A stretch of DNA of 64,000 bases from Janthinobacterium tructae (lineage in GTDB: Bacteria > Pseudomonadota > Gammaproteobacteria > Burkholderiales > Burkholderiaceae_D): NCBI RefSeq assembly GCF_006517255.1, contig NZ_CP041185.1:248001-312000 (forward strand), given 5' to 3'. How positions within the stretch are numbered: position 1 is the stretch's first letter; every line of letters begins with the position of its first letter. The notes beneath the pieces were generated by a model. That model made no database searches, was not told the DNA's origin, and was given only the letters and a program-made list of their open reading frames with translations. Made by a program: the position numbers and the translations under genes. Shown here one piece after another: positions 8,303-16,018 of this stretch.

Positions 8303-9019
8303 ATGCAATTTCGAACTGTTGTGCCCGCGCTGGCCGCCGTTTTCCTCAGCTTGTCCGCTGGCGCCGTCCACGCGGCCGACGCCACCTGCGCCATTCCGCG
8401 CAACGTCAGTTATGTCGATTACGACGTCAAACCGTCGGACGAGAAAAACACCTGCTACAAGCAAAGCACCAACGTGCCTACCGATTACTTCATGCTGGCG
8501 CTGTCGTGGTCGCCAGGCTTTTGCGACAGCCAGCGCCGCCGCGGCGCAGTGTCGAAGAAGGCCGCCTTCCAGTGCGCCGAGAGCAATCAGTTCGGCTGGA
8601 TCGTGCATGGCCTGTGGGCGCAGTCGGCCAATCCCGCCACGTGTGAAGACATTTCCGTGACGCCACCGCGCAAGACGGACATGCATCCGCGCTATTGCAA
8701 GGGCAATTTGCCCAAGCTGGCGCCGTCGGAGATCCTGCCCTACATGTGCATGCAGCCGGGCGAAGCCTTGTTGCAAGGCGAATGGGAAAAGCATGGCGCC
8801 TGCGATTTCGACACGGCCAAGCAGTATTTCGAGAAGGAACGCGAACTGTTCCAGGCATTGAAGTTACCGGACAGCACCATGCCGAAAAATGAACTGTTCC
8901 AGTGGATGAAGCAGCACAACCCGCAACTGAAGGGCCGCTGGCTCGGCTATGAAAAGCACTCGGGCGAGCTGCGCATCTGCTACTCGAAGGATTTCAAGGT
9001 CATCGACTGCCAGAAGTAA
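8303..9019 (+). CDS. Secreted ribonuclease of the RNase T2 family
   Basis: A 238-residue periplasmic or secreted endoribonuclease (RNase I/T2 class) that cleaves single-stranded RNA through 2',3'-cyclic phosphates. A signal peptide ends near residue 24 (AVHAA). Both catalytic boxes are intact: GWIVHGLW at 98-105 (His102) and EWEKHGAC at 160-167 (His164). Several cysteines, such as C51, C74 and C91, fit the disulfides of the family. I start at the ATG at 8303, which has AGGA 6 nt upstream, rather than the TTG directly before it. A scavenging role for external RNA is likely. Confidence 0.94.
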   Translation: MQFRTVVPALAAVFLSLSAGAVHAADATCAIPRNVSYVDYDVKPSDEKNTCYKQSTNVPTDYFMLALSWSPGFCDSQRRRGAVSKKAAFQCAESNQFGWIVHGLWAQSANPATCEDISVTPPRKTDMHPRYCKGNLPKLAPSEILPYMCMQPGEALLQGEWEKHGACDFDTAKQYFEKERELFQALKLPDSTMPKNELFQWMKQHNPQLKGRWLGYEKHSGELRICYSKDFKVIDCQK

Positions 9020-9096
9020 GCTTGCCGCTCCTGCAGCTTTCTTTCATCCATGCTAGTGTATTGCCCGGATTAGCAAGATGAACAGGTAGTGTTTTT

Positions 9097-10524
9097 ATGC
9101 GGCAGTCTATGCAGCGGTCTATGCAGCAGCAAACGCAAGCCGTGATGGTGGGTGAGGACGGCTTGCCGCCCGGCGCCCGTTTATGGGCCATGCTGGCGCT
9201 GGCCATCGGCGTGGGCATGGCCTCGCTCGATACGGCGATCGCCAACACGGCCTTGCCGGCCATCGCCAGCGAGCTGCACACGACGCCGGCCGCTTCCGTC
9301 TGGATCGTCAACGTGTACCAGCTGGCGATGGTGGCGACCCTGCTGCCGTTTTCCGCCCTCGGCGAAATCGCCGGCTACCGTCGCGTGTTTATCTCCGGCA
9401 TGCTGTTATTTACCCTGGCGTCGCTCGCCTGTGCGCTGGCCTGGTCCCTGCCGTCGCTGGTGGTGGCGAGGCTGTTTCAAGGCGTCGGCGCCAGCGCCAT
9501 GATGAGCGTCAATACGGCGCTGCTGCGCGCCCTGTATCCGAAACATTTGCTGGGACGTGCATTCGGCAACAATGCGCTGGTGGTGGCTGTCGCGTTCGCC
9601 ATCGGCCCCACGGCCGCCTCGCTGATCCTGGCGACGGCGTCGTGGCCGTGGCTGTTCGCCATCAATGTGCCGCTGGGCGTGGCGGGCTTCTTCCTCGCCA
9701 GCCGCATGCTGCCGGCCACCAAATTGTCCGGCCACACGCTCGATACGCGCACGGCGCTGTACAACGTGGGCGCCTTTGGCTTGCTCATCTTGCTGTTCGG
9801 CGACGCCGCCCATCACGCGTCCGGCGCCGTCCTGCTGGCGGAACTGGTGGCCGTGGCCGTGTTCTTTGTCCTGTTGCTGCGCCGCCAGGCGGGACATGCG
9901 GCGCCCATGCTGCCGATCGATCTGTTCCGCCGCCCCCTGTTTTTGCTGTCTTCGCTGACGGCCATCTGCACCTTTGCCGCGCAGGGACTGGCGTTCGTCT
10001 CGCTGCCGTTCTATTTTGAAGTGACGCTGGGCCGTTCGCCCGTCGAAACGGGTTTTTTGATGACGCCGTGGGCCGTGCTGGTGGCCGTGATGGCGCCCGT
10101 GGCCGGGCGCCTCAGCGACCGTTACTCGCCGGGCGTGCTGGGCGGCATCGGCCTGGCCGCGCTGGCCGGCGGTTTGCTGACACTGGTGTGGATACCGGCC
10201 CACCCCAGCGCGTTTGACATCGGCTGGCGCATGGCCTTGTGCGGCATCGGTTTCGGCTTCTTCCAGGCCCCCAATCTGAAAGCCATCATGGGCAGCGCGC
10301 CGCCCGAGCGCGCAGGCGGCGCCAGCGGCGTGGTCGCCACCTCGCGCCTGATCGGCCAAGCCACGGGCGCGGCGCTGGTCGCGTATTGCTTCACGGTTTC
10401 CGCAGCCAAAGGCACGACGTATGCGCTGTGCCTGGCGGCAGGGTTTGCCGCCGTGGCCAGCGTCGCCAGCTTTGCGCGTCTGGTGGTGGCGCAGCCGGCG
10501 TGGCTGGCCGGCAAGCGCGACTGA
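9097..10524 (+). CDS. MFS exporter, DHA2 (EmrB/QacA/SmvA) family
   Basis: A 475-residue inner-membrane drug:proton antiporter with about 14 hydrophobic helices, the DHA2 number. Family motifs are visible: D-TIAN-ALP in helix 1 (SLDTAIANTALPAIASEL), GYRRVFISGM after helix 2, and RLFQGVGASAMMSVNTALL in helix 4. It resembles single-component exporters such as SmvA more than EmrB, since no membrane-fusion partner is adjacent. The N-terminus has several Met codons, so the start at 9097 is uncertain by up to about 16 residues. It ends 10 bases from the convergent acyl-CoA synthetase gene. Confidence 0.9.
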   Translation: MRQSMQRSMQQQTQAVMVGEDGLPPGARLWAMLALAIGVGMASLDTAIANTALPAIASELHTTPAASVWIVNVYQLAMVATLLPFSALGEIAGYRRVFISGMLLFTLASLACALAWSLPSLVVARLFQGVGASAMMSVNTALLRALYPKHLLGRAFGNNALVVAVAFAIGPTAASLILATASWPWLFAINVPLGVAGFFLASRMLPATKLSGHTLDTRTALYNVGAFGLLILLFGDAAHHASGAVLLAELVAVAVFFVLLLRRQAGHAAPMLPIDLFRRPLFLLSSLTAICTFAAQGLAFVSLPFYFEVTLGRSPVETGFLMTPWAVLVAVMAPVAGRLSDRYSPGVLGGIGLAALAGGLLTLVWIPAHPSAFDIGWRMALCGIGFGFFQAPNLKAIMGSAPPERAGGASGVVATSRLIGQATGAALVAYCFTVSAAKGTTYALCLAAGFAAVASVASFARLVVAQPAWLAGKRD

Positions 10525-10534
10525 CCTGCAGGTG

Positions 10535-12169
10535 TCAGACGTCGATGGCCTTGTCCGACTGCATGCGCTTGCGCAATTCGAACTTCTGGATCTTGCCGGT
10601 GGACGTGCGGGGCAGGGGGCCGAAATAAATGGCTTTCGGCACCTTGAAACCGGCCAGGTTGTTCTTGCAGAAGGCGATCAATTCCGCTTCCGTCACGCTG
10701 GCACCTTCGCGCAGTTCGACGAAGGCGCATGGCGTCTCGCCCCATTTTTCGTCCGGCTGGGCGATGACGGCGGCGGCCAGCACTTGCGGGTGGTGGTACA
10801 GCGCGTCTTCCACTTCCACGCTGGAAATATTCTCGCCACCGGAAATGATGATGTCCTTGCTGCGGTCCTTCAGCTTGATATAGCCGTCCGGATACATCAC
10901 GCCAAGGTCGCCCGTGTGGAACCAGCCACCGGCGAAGGCTTCCTGCGTCGCCCTTTCATTCTTCAGGTAACCCTTCATGCAGATGTTGCCTCGGAACATG
11001 ATCTCGCCGATCTGTTCGCCATCGGCCGCCACATGCTGCATGGTTTCCGGGTCGATCACGGCGACGGCGCTTTGCAAGTGGTAGCGCACGCCCTGGCGCG
11101 ACTTTAATACGGCGCGCTCTTCCTGGCTCAAGGCCGCCCACTCGTCCTGCTCGGCGCAGATGGCGGCGGGGCCGTACACTTCCGTCAAGCCATACGAGTG
11201 GATCAAGTCAAAGCCCATGGCTTCGATCTTCGCCACCATGGCGGCCGGCGGCGGCGCGCCGGCTACCATGCCGCGCACGGTCCAGTCGATTCCCTCGCGC
11301 CAGTTGGCGGGCGCGTTGGCCAGGGCTGCGTGCACGATGGGTGCCGCGCAATAGTGGGTGATGCGCAATTCGCGCATCAGGTCGAACACCAGTTTCGGTT
11401 CGAACTTGCGCAGACACACGTTGACGCCGGCGCGCGCGGCAATGGTCCACGGGAAGCACCAGCCATTGCAGTGGAACATCGGCAATGTCCATAAATACAC
11501 GGCATGCTTGGGCATGTCCCACTCTAAGATATTCGACAGGGCATTCAGGGCCGCGCCGCGGTGGTGGTAGACCACGCCTTTCGGGTCCCCCGTGGTGCCG
11601 GACGTGTAGTTGAGGGCGATGGCGTCCCACTCGTCGGCAGGCGGCTGCCAGTCGTAATCGGGGTCGCCACTGGCCAGCAAGCTTTCGTAGTCGAGGTCGG
11701 AAAAGGCCTCGACTTCCGGTCCCAGCACGTCATTGACCTGGATCACGCGCAGGCCCGGAATCTGCGCCGCCATCTGGCGTGCCAGCCCGGCAAATTCCGT
11801 GTCGGCCAGCAAGACTTTTGCGTGGCCATGGCGCAGCATGAAGGTCAGCGCCGCCAGGTCGAGGCGGATATTCAGGGCGTTGAGGACGGCGCCGGCCATG
11901 GGCACGCCAAAACTCGCTTCCACCATGGCGGGCGTGTTCGGCAGCATCACGGCCACCGTGTCGCCCGTGCCCACGCCCAGCTTGATGAGGCCGGAGGCCA
12001 GGCGGCGCGTACGCGCATAGGTTTCGCGCCAGGTCTGCCGCACGGCGCCATGTGCAATTGCCAGGCGATTGCCATATACTGCCGCTGCCCTGGCGATATA
12101 GTCGAGCGGGGTGAGGGCGGCGTAGTTGGCGCTGTTTTTGTCGAGGCCGGTATTGAAATCAGGTGTCAT
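10535..12169 (-). CDS. Acyl-CoA synthetase (AMP-binding family)
   Basis: A 544-residue cytosolic adenylate-forming ligase that would activate a carboxylic acid to its CoA thioester with ATP. The motifs are complete: P-loop YTSGTTGDPKGV, SYGLTEVYGP, the hinge segment GWFHTGDLGVMYPDGYIKLK, SKDIIISGGENISS and catalytic-lysine motif RTSTGKIQKFELR. Length and motif spelling fit medium-chain or methylmercaptopropionate (DmdB-like) CoA ligases. The substrate cannot be read from sequence. It is transcribed away from the Crp/Fnr regulator at 12283. Confidence 0.93.
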   Translation of the reverse strand: MTPDFNTGLDKNSANYAALTPLDYIARAAAVYGNRLAIAHGAVRQTWRETYARTRRLASGLIKLGVGTGDTVAVMLPNTPAMVEASFGVPMAGAVLNALNIRLDLAALTFMLRHGHAKVLLADTEFAGLARQMAAQIPGLRVIQVNDVLGPEVEAFSDLDYESLLASGDPDYDWQPPADEWDAIALNYTSGTTGDPKGVVYHHRGAALNALSNILEWDMPKHAVYLWTLPMFHCNGWCFPWTIAARAGVNVCLRKFEPKLVFDLMRELRITHYCAAPIVHAALANAPANWREGIDWTVRGMVAGAPPPAAMVAKIEAMGFDLIHSYGLTEVYGPAAICAEQDEWAALSQEERAVLKSRQGVRYHLQSAVAVIDPETMQHVAADGEQIGEIMFRGNICMKGYLKNERATQEAFAGGWFHTGDLGVMYPDGYIKLKDRSKDIIISGGENISSVEVEDALYHHPQVLAAAVIAQPDEKWGETPCAFVELREGASVTEAELIAFCKNNLAGFKVPKAIYFGPLPRTSTGKIQKFELRKRMQSDKAIDV

Positions 12170-12231
12170 GCTTGTCTCCTGTTAAATAAAATTCTGTAGC
12201 TCCCTGTTTCGGGATTGATACCGGTTAGCAT

Positions 12232-12243
12232 AGCACCGGTGCT
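12232..12243. promoter_or_regulatory. Perfect 12-bp palindrome AGCACCGGTGCT
   Basis: AGCACCGGTGCT is its own reverse complement and lies between the divergent acyl-CoA synthetase and Crp/Fnr genes. A second ACCGGT occurs about 15 bases to its left. It is a plausible operator, but the cognate protein is unknown. Confidence 0.4.
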
Positions 12244-12253
12244 GGAAAATCAC

Positions 12254-12269
12254 TGTCATCTTAGTGACA
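12254..12269. promoter_or_regulatory. Crp/Fnr-type inverted repeat TGTCA-N6-TGACA
   Basis: TGTCATCTTAGTGACA has 5-base inverted arms with a 6-base spacer, the geometry of Crp sites (TGTGA-N6-TCACA). It ends 13 bases before the start of the Crp/Fnr-family gene, so autoregulation is the simplest reading. Confidence 0.5.
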
Positions 12270-12282
12270 ACTGAAGGATGGA

Positions 12283-12984
12283 ATGGATAGCAACGATAGT
12301 GTAGACCGTGCGGTGCCGGAACTCGATAGCCATGACTGGTTCACGGCCCTCGATGCGCGGCATCAGGCCCTGTTGCGCGCCGGCAGCGTGCTCCGCCATT
12401 ACGAGGCGGGGGCCTTCATCACGCGGCGCGGCGAACCGTCGGCGCACTGGATAGGCGTGCACACGGGCTTGATCAAGCTGGCCGTCTACAACGCCGATGG
12501 GCGCGGCGCCACGTTTTCCGGCGTGCCGGCCGGCGGCTGGTGCGGCGAGGGCAGCGTGCTCAAGCGCGAACTGCGCCGCTACGACGTGGTGGCCGTGCGC
12601 GCCGCAAACATCATCCTGGTGCCGGTGGACCTGTTTCACCTGCTGCTGGCCGAGAGCCTTTCCTTTAACGCCTTCGTCATCCGCCAGCTGAACGAACGCA
12701 TGGGGCAATTCATCGCCACCATCCAGAACCAGCGCCTGCTGGCCGTCGACGCGCAAGTGGCGCAAGCGATTGCGCAGCTGTTCCACCCCATGCTATATCC
12801 GCGTACCTCCAGCGTGCTTGAGCTGTCGCAGGAAGAAATTGGCTTGCTGACCGGCATTTCGCGCCAACGGGTGAACCTGGCCCTGGGCCGCCTGGCCGAA
12901 CTGAAACTGATCAGCATCGCCTACCAATCCATCCGCGTGGTGGACCTCGACGGCTTGCGCCGCTATGGCGTGGCGTCGCTGTGA
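12283..12984 (+). CDS. Crp/Fnr-family transcriptional regulator
   Basis: A 233-residue regulator. A cyclic-nucleotide-binding-like beta-roll (about 30-140) is followed by a long dimer helix and a winged HTH with LSQEEIGLLTGISRQRVNLA. No Fnr-type N-terminal cysteine cluster is present, so it is not an oxygen-sensing iron-sulfur protein; the effector is unknown. It is divergent from the acyl-CoA synthetase with a Crp-type inverted repeat between them, so it probably controls itself, that gene, or both. Confidence 0.9.
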   Translation: MDSNDSVDRAVPELDSHDWFTALDARHQALLRAGSVLRHYEAGAFITRRGEPSAHWIGVHTGLIKLAVYNADGRGATFSGVPAGGWCGEGSVLKRELRRYDVVAVRAANIILVPVDLFHLLLAESLSFNAFVIRQLNERMGQFIATIQNQRLLAVDAQVAQAIAQLFHPMLYPRTSSVLELSQEEIGLLTGISRQRVNLALGRLAELKLISIAYQSIRVVDLDGLRRYGVASL

Positions 12985-13046
12985 TGACAGACTGCTTTCC
13001 TGATGTGTGGCATGCTGGCGGCTCGTTCACCACATTAACCTGACGC

Positions 13047-13670
13047 ATGGCCCTCGTTTCCGATCATCCCTTGTACTTGCTGGGCTTGCGTTTTCCGCTC
13101 CGGCTGCGCGTCACCGTGCGTCAGGGTTTTGTCACCTTGCACAATGAAATCACGACCAAGAAACTGGGCAGCGGCGACAGTTTTGTCGTGCCCGCTTTTT
13201 TGCGCTTCGCCTGCGACGTGATGCCGGGACGGGGCAAGCCGGCCGTGTTCACCCTGGCGCTGGAAGGCGACGAGCCGGATGGCGGCCACGGCGGCGGCAA
13301 GCGCTGGAGCCAGGCGCTGGCGCAGCACATCTTTGATACGCCGCAAGGCAAATGGACGGCGGCGCGCCTGGCGGCCCTGTGGCAAGTGACGCCGCACAAG
13401 GCCCGCGCACGCCTGTTTGCCGAGGGCGAGGCATTGCTCAGCCTGGTGCGCGAACAGCGCCTGGCGCATGCGCTGCACACGGCGGCGCAAGCGGGCTCCG
13501 ATGGCGAAGGTGGCGAGCGCGACCTGGCACAAGTGGCGGCCGGCTCCGGTTTCGCCTCGATCCCCGCGTTTTGCGACGCCTGCGTGGACGTGGCGGGCGT
13601 GCGCCCCAGCCTGTTCCTGCGGGGACAAGCGGGCGCGCCTGCGCTACGCGAAAGCCATACTCCGCTATAA
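13047..13670 (+). CDS. AraC-like helix-turn-helix protein
   Basis: A 207-residue protein. Residues 1-90 look like a small beta-rich domain, possibly a sensory part. About 100-195 resembles an AraC/XylS double HTH: LAALWQVTPHKARARLFAEG for the first, and LAQVAAGSGFASIPAFCDAC followed by GVRPSLFL for the second, with an acidic insertion between. The second recognition helix is unusual in its spelling, so DNA binding is probable but not certain. It ends 8 bases before the DUF2946 gene and may be co-transcribed with the copper genes. Confidence 0.7.
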   Translation: MALVSDHPLYLLGLRFPLRLRVTVRQGFVTLHNEITTKKLGSGDSFVVPAFLRFACDVMPGRGKPAVFTLALEGDEPDGGHGGGKRWSQALAQHIFDTPQGKWTAARLAALWQVTPHKARARLFAEGEALLSLVREQRLAHALHTAAQAGSDGEGGERDLAQVAAGSGFASIPAFCDACVDVAGVRPSLFLRGQAGAPALRESHTPL

Positions 13671-13678
13671 TCGGGGCC

Positions 13679-14077
13679 ATGGGATCTTTATTGAAGCGCA
13701 AACAGTGGCATATGTGGTTCGCCTGCCTGGCGATACTGCTCAATGCGTTGTCGCCGTCCCTGTCGTATGCGTTTGCCTCGCTGCACGCGAACGCGAACAG
13801 CGCTGCCGTCGAGATCTGCTCGGCCAGCGGCGCCGTTTATACGCAAGCGGACCTGGCGCCGGCCGCCAAATCCACTACCGATTCCGTACTGCACCACATC
13901 GAGCATTGCCCGTTCTGCATGAGCCATGCGGGCAGCGTGGCCTTGCCGCCATCGTCATCCTCGCCGCTGGCCGTCATCATGGGCCACGACCACTATCCGC
14001 CCTTGTTTTACCAAGCGCCGCAGCCCCAGTTTGCGTGGCTGGGCGCCAGCCCGCGCGGCCCGCCTTTGGCTGCCTGA
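13679..14077 (+). CDS. DUF2946 family protein
   Basis: A 132-residue exported or membrane-anchored protein of the DUF2946 family, often found with copper and cytochrome-oxidase assembly genes. It has an N-terminal hydrophobic segment (about 10-30) and the family signature HIEHCPFCMSHAG (residues 73-85), whose two Cys and nearby His could bind a metal. I start at 13679, where the protein opens with MGSLLKRKQWHMWF; the frame extends further upstream but overlaps the previous gene without family similarity. SCO1 and PCuAC genes follow. Confidence 0.85.
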   Translation: MGSLLKRKQWHMWFACLAILLNALSPSLSYAFASLHANANSAAVEICSASGAVYTQADLAPAAKSTTDSVLHHIEHCPFCMSHAGSVALPPSSSSPLAVIMGHDHYPPLFYQAPQPQFAWLGASPRGPPLAA

Positions 14078-14141
14078 ACGCACCAGTCACGCCTTCTACG
14101 TCCTAACTTGTCTCAACTACGCCCATCGGGCTGGAATTACC

Positions 14142-14738
14142 ATGAAACGTCGTCTTTTCCTTCTCGCCGGCACGGCGGGATTGCTTACGCTTGCCGCCTG
14201 CGAACAAGCACCGAAACCCCATTACAATGGCCTCGATTTGACGGGAGGCGATTACAAGCCCGACTTCAAATTGAGCGGCCCCGACGGCAAGCTGTATACC
14301 CTGGCCGATTTCAAGGGCAAGTATGTGATGGTCTTCTTTGGCTTTACGCAATGCCCGGACGTCTGTCCGACGGCCCTGTCGCGCGCGCTCGAAATCCGCC
14401 AGAAACTGGGCGCCGATGGGGATAAACTGCAAGTGATCTTCATCAGCATCGATCCCGAACGCGACACACCCGCCTTGCTGGGCGAGTACATGCGCGCCTT
14501 CGACCCCAGCTTCCTGGGCTTGCGCACGGACCCGCAGGCGACGGCGCAGACGGCCTTCAATTACAAGGTCTTCTACCGCCGCGTGCCGAGCGGCAGTTCG
14601 TACACGATGGACCACACGGCCATCAGCTATGTGCTCGATACCGAGGGACGCATGCGCCTGGGCTTGAAGCACCAGTTGACGGGCGACGAGTGCGTGCAAG
14701 ACATCAAGACCCTGATGAAATCGAAATACACCTTATAA
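14142..14738 (+). CDS. SCO1/SenC copper chaperone lipoprotein
   Basis: A 198-residue thioredoxin-fold protein that delivers copper to the CuA site of cytochrome c oxidase. The lipoprotein signal LLTLAAC ends at a lipidation Cys near residue 19, so it is membrane-anchored and faces the periplasm. The copper-binding CPDVC motif and the distal His (MDHTAISYVLD) are both present. It starts 64 bases after the DUF2946 gene, and the PCuAC chaperone starts 17 bases after it; the three form a CuA-assembly operon. Confidence 0.94.
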   Translation: MKRRLFLLAGTAGLLTLAACEQAPKPHYNGLDLTGGDYKPDFKLSGPDGKLYTLADFKGKYVMVFFGFTQCPDVCPTALSRALEIRQKLGADGDKLQVIFISIDPERDTPALLGEYMRAFDPSFLGLRTDPQATAQTAFNYKVFYRRVPSGSSYTMDHTAISYVLDTEGRMRLGLKHQLTGDECVQDIKTLMKSKYTL

Positions 14739-14755
14739 CTACCGAGGAAATGATC

Positions 14756-15220
14756 ATGACCCATTTGAAAACCCTGCTGGCCACGGCCCTGACCGTACTG
14801 TCCTTCTCCGCTGCTGCTCAGACTTCCGTGCAGATTACCGACCCGTGGGTACGCGCCACCGTGCCGCAGCAAAAAGCCACGGGCGCCTTCATGCAGATCA
14901 CGGCGCCGAAAGCCATGCGCCTGCTGGAAGTGCGCTCGCCCATGGCGGGCGTGGCGGAAATCCATGAAATGAGCATGACGGACAATATGATGCGCATGCG
15001 CCAGATCAAGGAAATCGCCTTGCCAGCCGGCAAAGCCGTGGAACTGAAGCCGGGCGGCTACCACGTGATGCTGCTGGACCTTAAAGGGCAGGTGAAGGCG
15101 GGTGACAAGATTGCGCTGACCCTGGTGCTCGAAGGCGAGGACAAGCACCGCGAAACCATCGAAGTGACCGCCGTGGCCCGTCCGCTGGGCGCTGCCAGCA
15201 TGCCGGCGATGAAGCACTAA
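14756..15220 (+). CDS. Periplasmic copper chaperone PCu(A)C
   Basis: A 154-residue periplasmic copper(I) chaperone that works with SCO1 in CuA assembly. A signal peptide ends at SAAAQ near residue 22. The Met/His copper motif is present: HEMSMTDNMMRMR, then GGYHVMLLDL (the H-M...H-M pattern), followed by a His-containing tail. I choose the ATG at 14756 because GAGG lies 8 nt upstream; the ATG at 14750 is too close to it. A strong terminator follows at 15240. Confidence 0.93.
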   Translation: MTHLKTLLATALTVLSFSAAAQTSVQITDPWVRATVPQQKATGAFMQITAPKAMRLLEVRSPMAGVAEIHEMSMTDNMMRMRQIKEIALPAGKAVELKPGGYHVMLLDLKGQVKAGDKIALTLVLEGEDKHRETIEVTAVARPLGAASMPAMKH

Positions 15221-15239
15221 GCTTCCCGCTACGTCCTTG

Positions 15240-15265
15240 AAAAGCCCGGTACGCCGGGCTTTTTT
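15240..15265 (+). terminator. Rho-independent terminator after the copper operon
   Basis: A 10-bp stem (AAAAGCCCGG / CCGGGCTTTT) with tetraloop TACG runs into six T residues. It closes the DUF2946-SCO1-PCuAC operon 19 bases after the last stop. Confidence 0.92.
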
Positions 15266-15273
15266 ACGGTCAT

Positions 15274-15302
15274 TTGAAAATTAAACAGCTGTTTGATACA
15301 AT
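15274..15302 (+). promoter_or_regulatory. Sigma-70 promoter of the CecR-type operon
   Basis: TTGAAA (15274-15279) and TACAAT (15297-15302) are separated by exactly 17 bases, and each differs from consensus at one position or two. The spacer is occupied by the first copy of the operator described next, so a bound repressor would block RNA polymerase. Confidence 0.8.
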
Positions 15303-15329
15303 GTCGGGCAATATTGAACGGTTGTTTAA
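15281..15329. promoter_or_regulatory. Two copies of a TetR-type operator
   Basis: TTAAACAGCTGTTTGA (15281-15296) and TTGAACGGTTGTTTAA (15314-15329) are near-palindromes sharing the pattern TTnAACnGnTGTTTnA. Their centres are 33 bases apart, about three helical turns. The first fills the promoter spacer and the second lies just downstream of the -10. They are probably the autorepression sites of the adjacent TetR-family gene. Confidence 0.7.
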
Positions 15330-15343
15330 ATGATGGGATTGGC

Positions 15344-16018
15344 ATGACGGAAGACAAGGAAAACGAGAAAGAAAGCGAACCGGCGCGCGCGCGCATCCTG
15401 CAGGCGGCGGCGGACCTGTTTGCCGACGAGGGCTACAAGGCCGCCTCCGTGCGCCGCATATGCGAGGCGGCCCACGTCAACGTGGCGATGGTCAATTACT
15501 ATTTTCATAGCAAGGAAGAGCTGCACCTGGCCGCCTTCGACCATGCGCGCGAACTGGCGCGGGCTTCGGCCGCCGAGGTAGCCGCCGCCAGCGCGCGGGC
15601 GCAGCTGCCGCCCGTGGAACAGTTGCGCCTGGCCATCGAGGCGCTCGTGTCCGACATGCTGCGCTCGGGGCACGCATCGCTGTTCAGCCGTCTGGTGGCG
15701 CGCGAACTGATCGAGCCCACGGCCGCCATCCACAAGCTGGCCGAGCGCAATGTGCGTCCCCAGCATGCCTTGTTCACGGGCTTGATCCGTGGTGTGGTGG
15801 GGCCGGCCATGCCGATTGAGGTGGTGCAGAAATGCGTGTTCAGCGTGATCGGCCAAGCTGTGTTCTATGCCCGTTCGCGCATCGTGCATGAACTGGTGGC
15901 GCCGGAACTCACGTATGACGAGGCGGGCATCGCCGGCATTGCGCGTCATGTGTCGCAATTCTCGCTGGCGGCCCTGGAAGGCATGCGCCTTCAATATACC
16001 GTGCAGGCGGGCGCATGA
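15344..16018 (+). CDS. TetR-family repressor, CecR type
   Basis: A 224-residue repressor with an N-terminal TetR HTH (ARILQAAADLFADEGYKAAS, then VRRICEAAHVNVAMVNYYFH) and a C-terminal domain like that of E. coli CecR (YbiH). CecR regulates exporter genes in response to drugs. The start at 15344 (MTEDKENEKES) is preferred over the TTG-rich sequence upstream that carries the operators. It overlaps the next gene, an exporter, by 4 bases, so it most likely represses its own operon through the two sites at 15281-15329. Confidence 0.9.
   Translation: MTEDKENEKESEPARARILQAAADLFADEGYKAASVRRICEAAHVNVAMVNYYFHSKEELHLAAFDHARELARASAAEVAAASARAQLPPVEQLRLAIEALVSDMLRSGHASLFSRLVARELIEPTAAIHKLAERNVRPQHALFTGLIRGVVGPAMPIEVVQKCVFSVIGQAVFYARSRIVHELVAPELTYDEAGIAGIARHVSQFSLAALEGMRLQYTVQAGA

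Noticed and set aside
9406-10359. 317-codon minus-strand frame opposite the DHA2 exporter
   Set aside because: Gln/His/Arg-rich translation typical of antisense frames; the plus strand has a clear 14-helix transporter.
13352-14077. A 241-residue version of the DUF2946 protein starting at 13352
   Set aside because: The extra N-terminus overlaps the AraC-like gene in another frame and hides the N-terminal hydrophobic segment; the start at 13679 fits the family.
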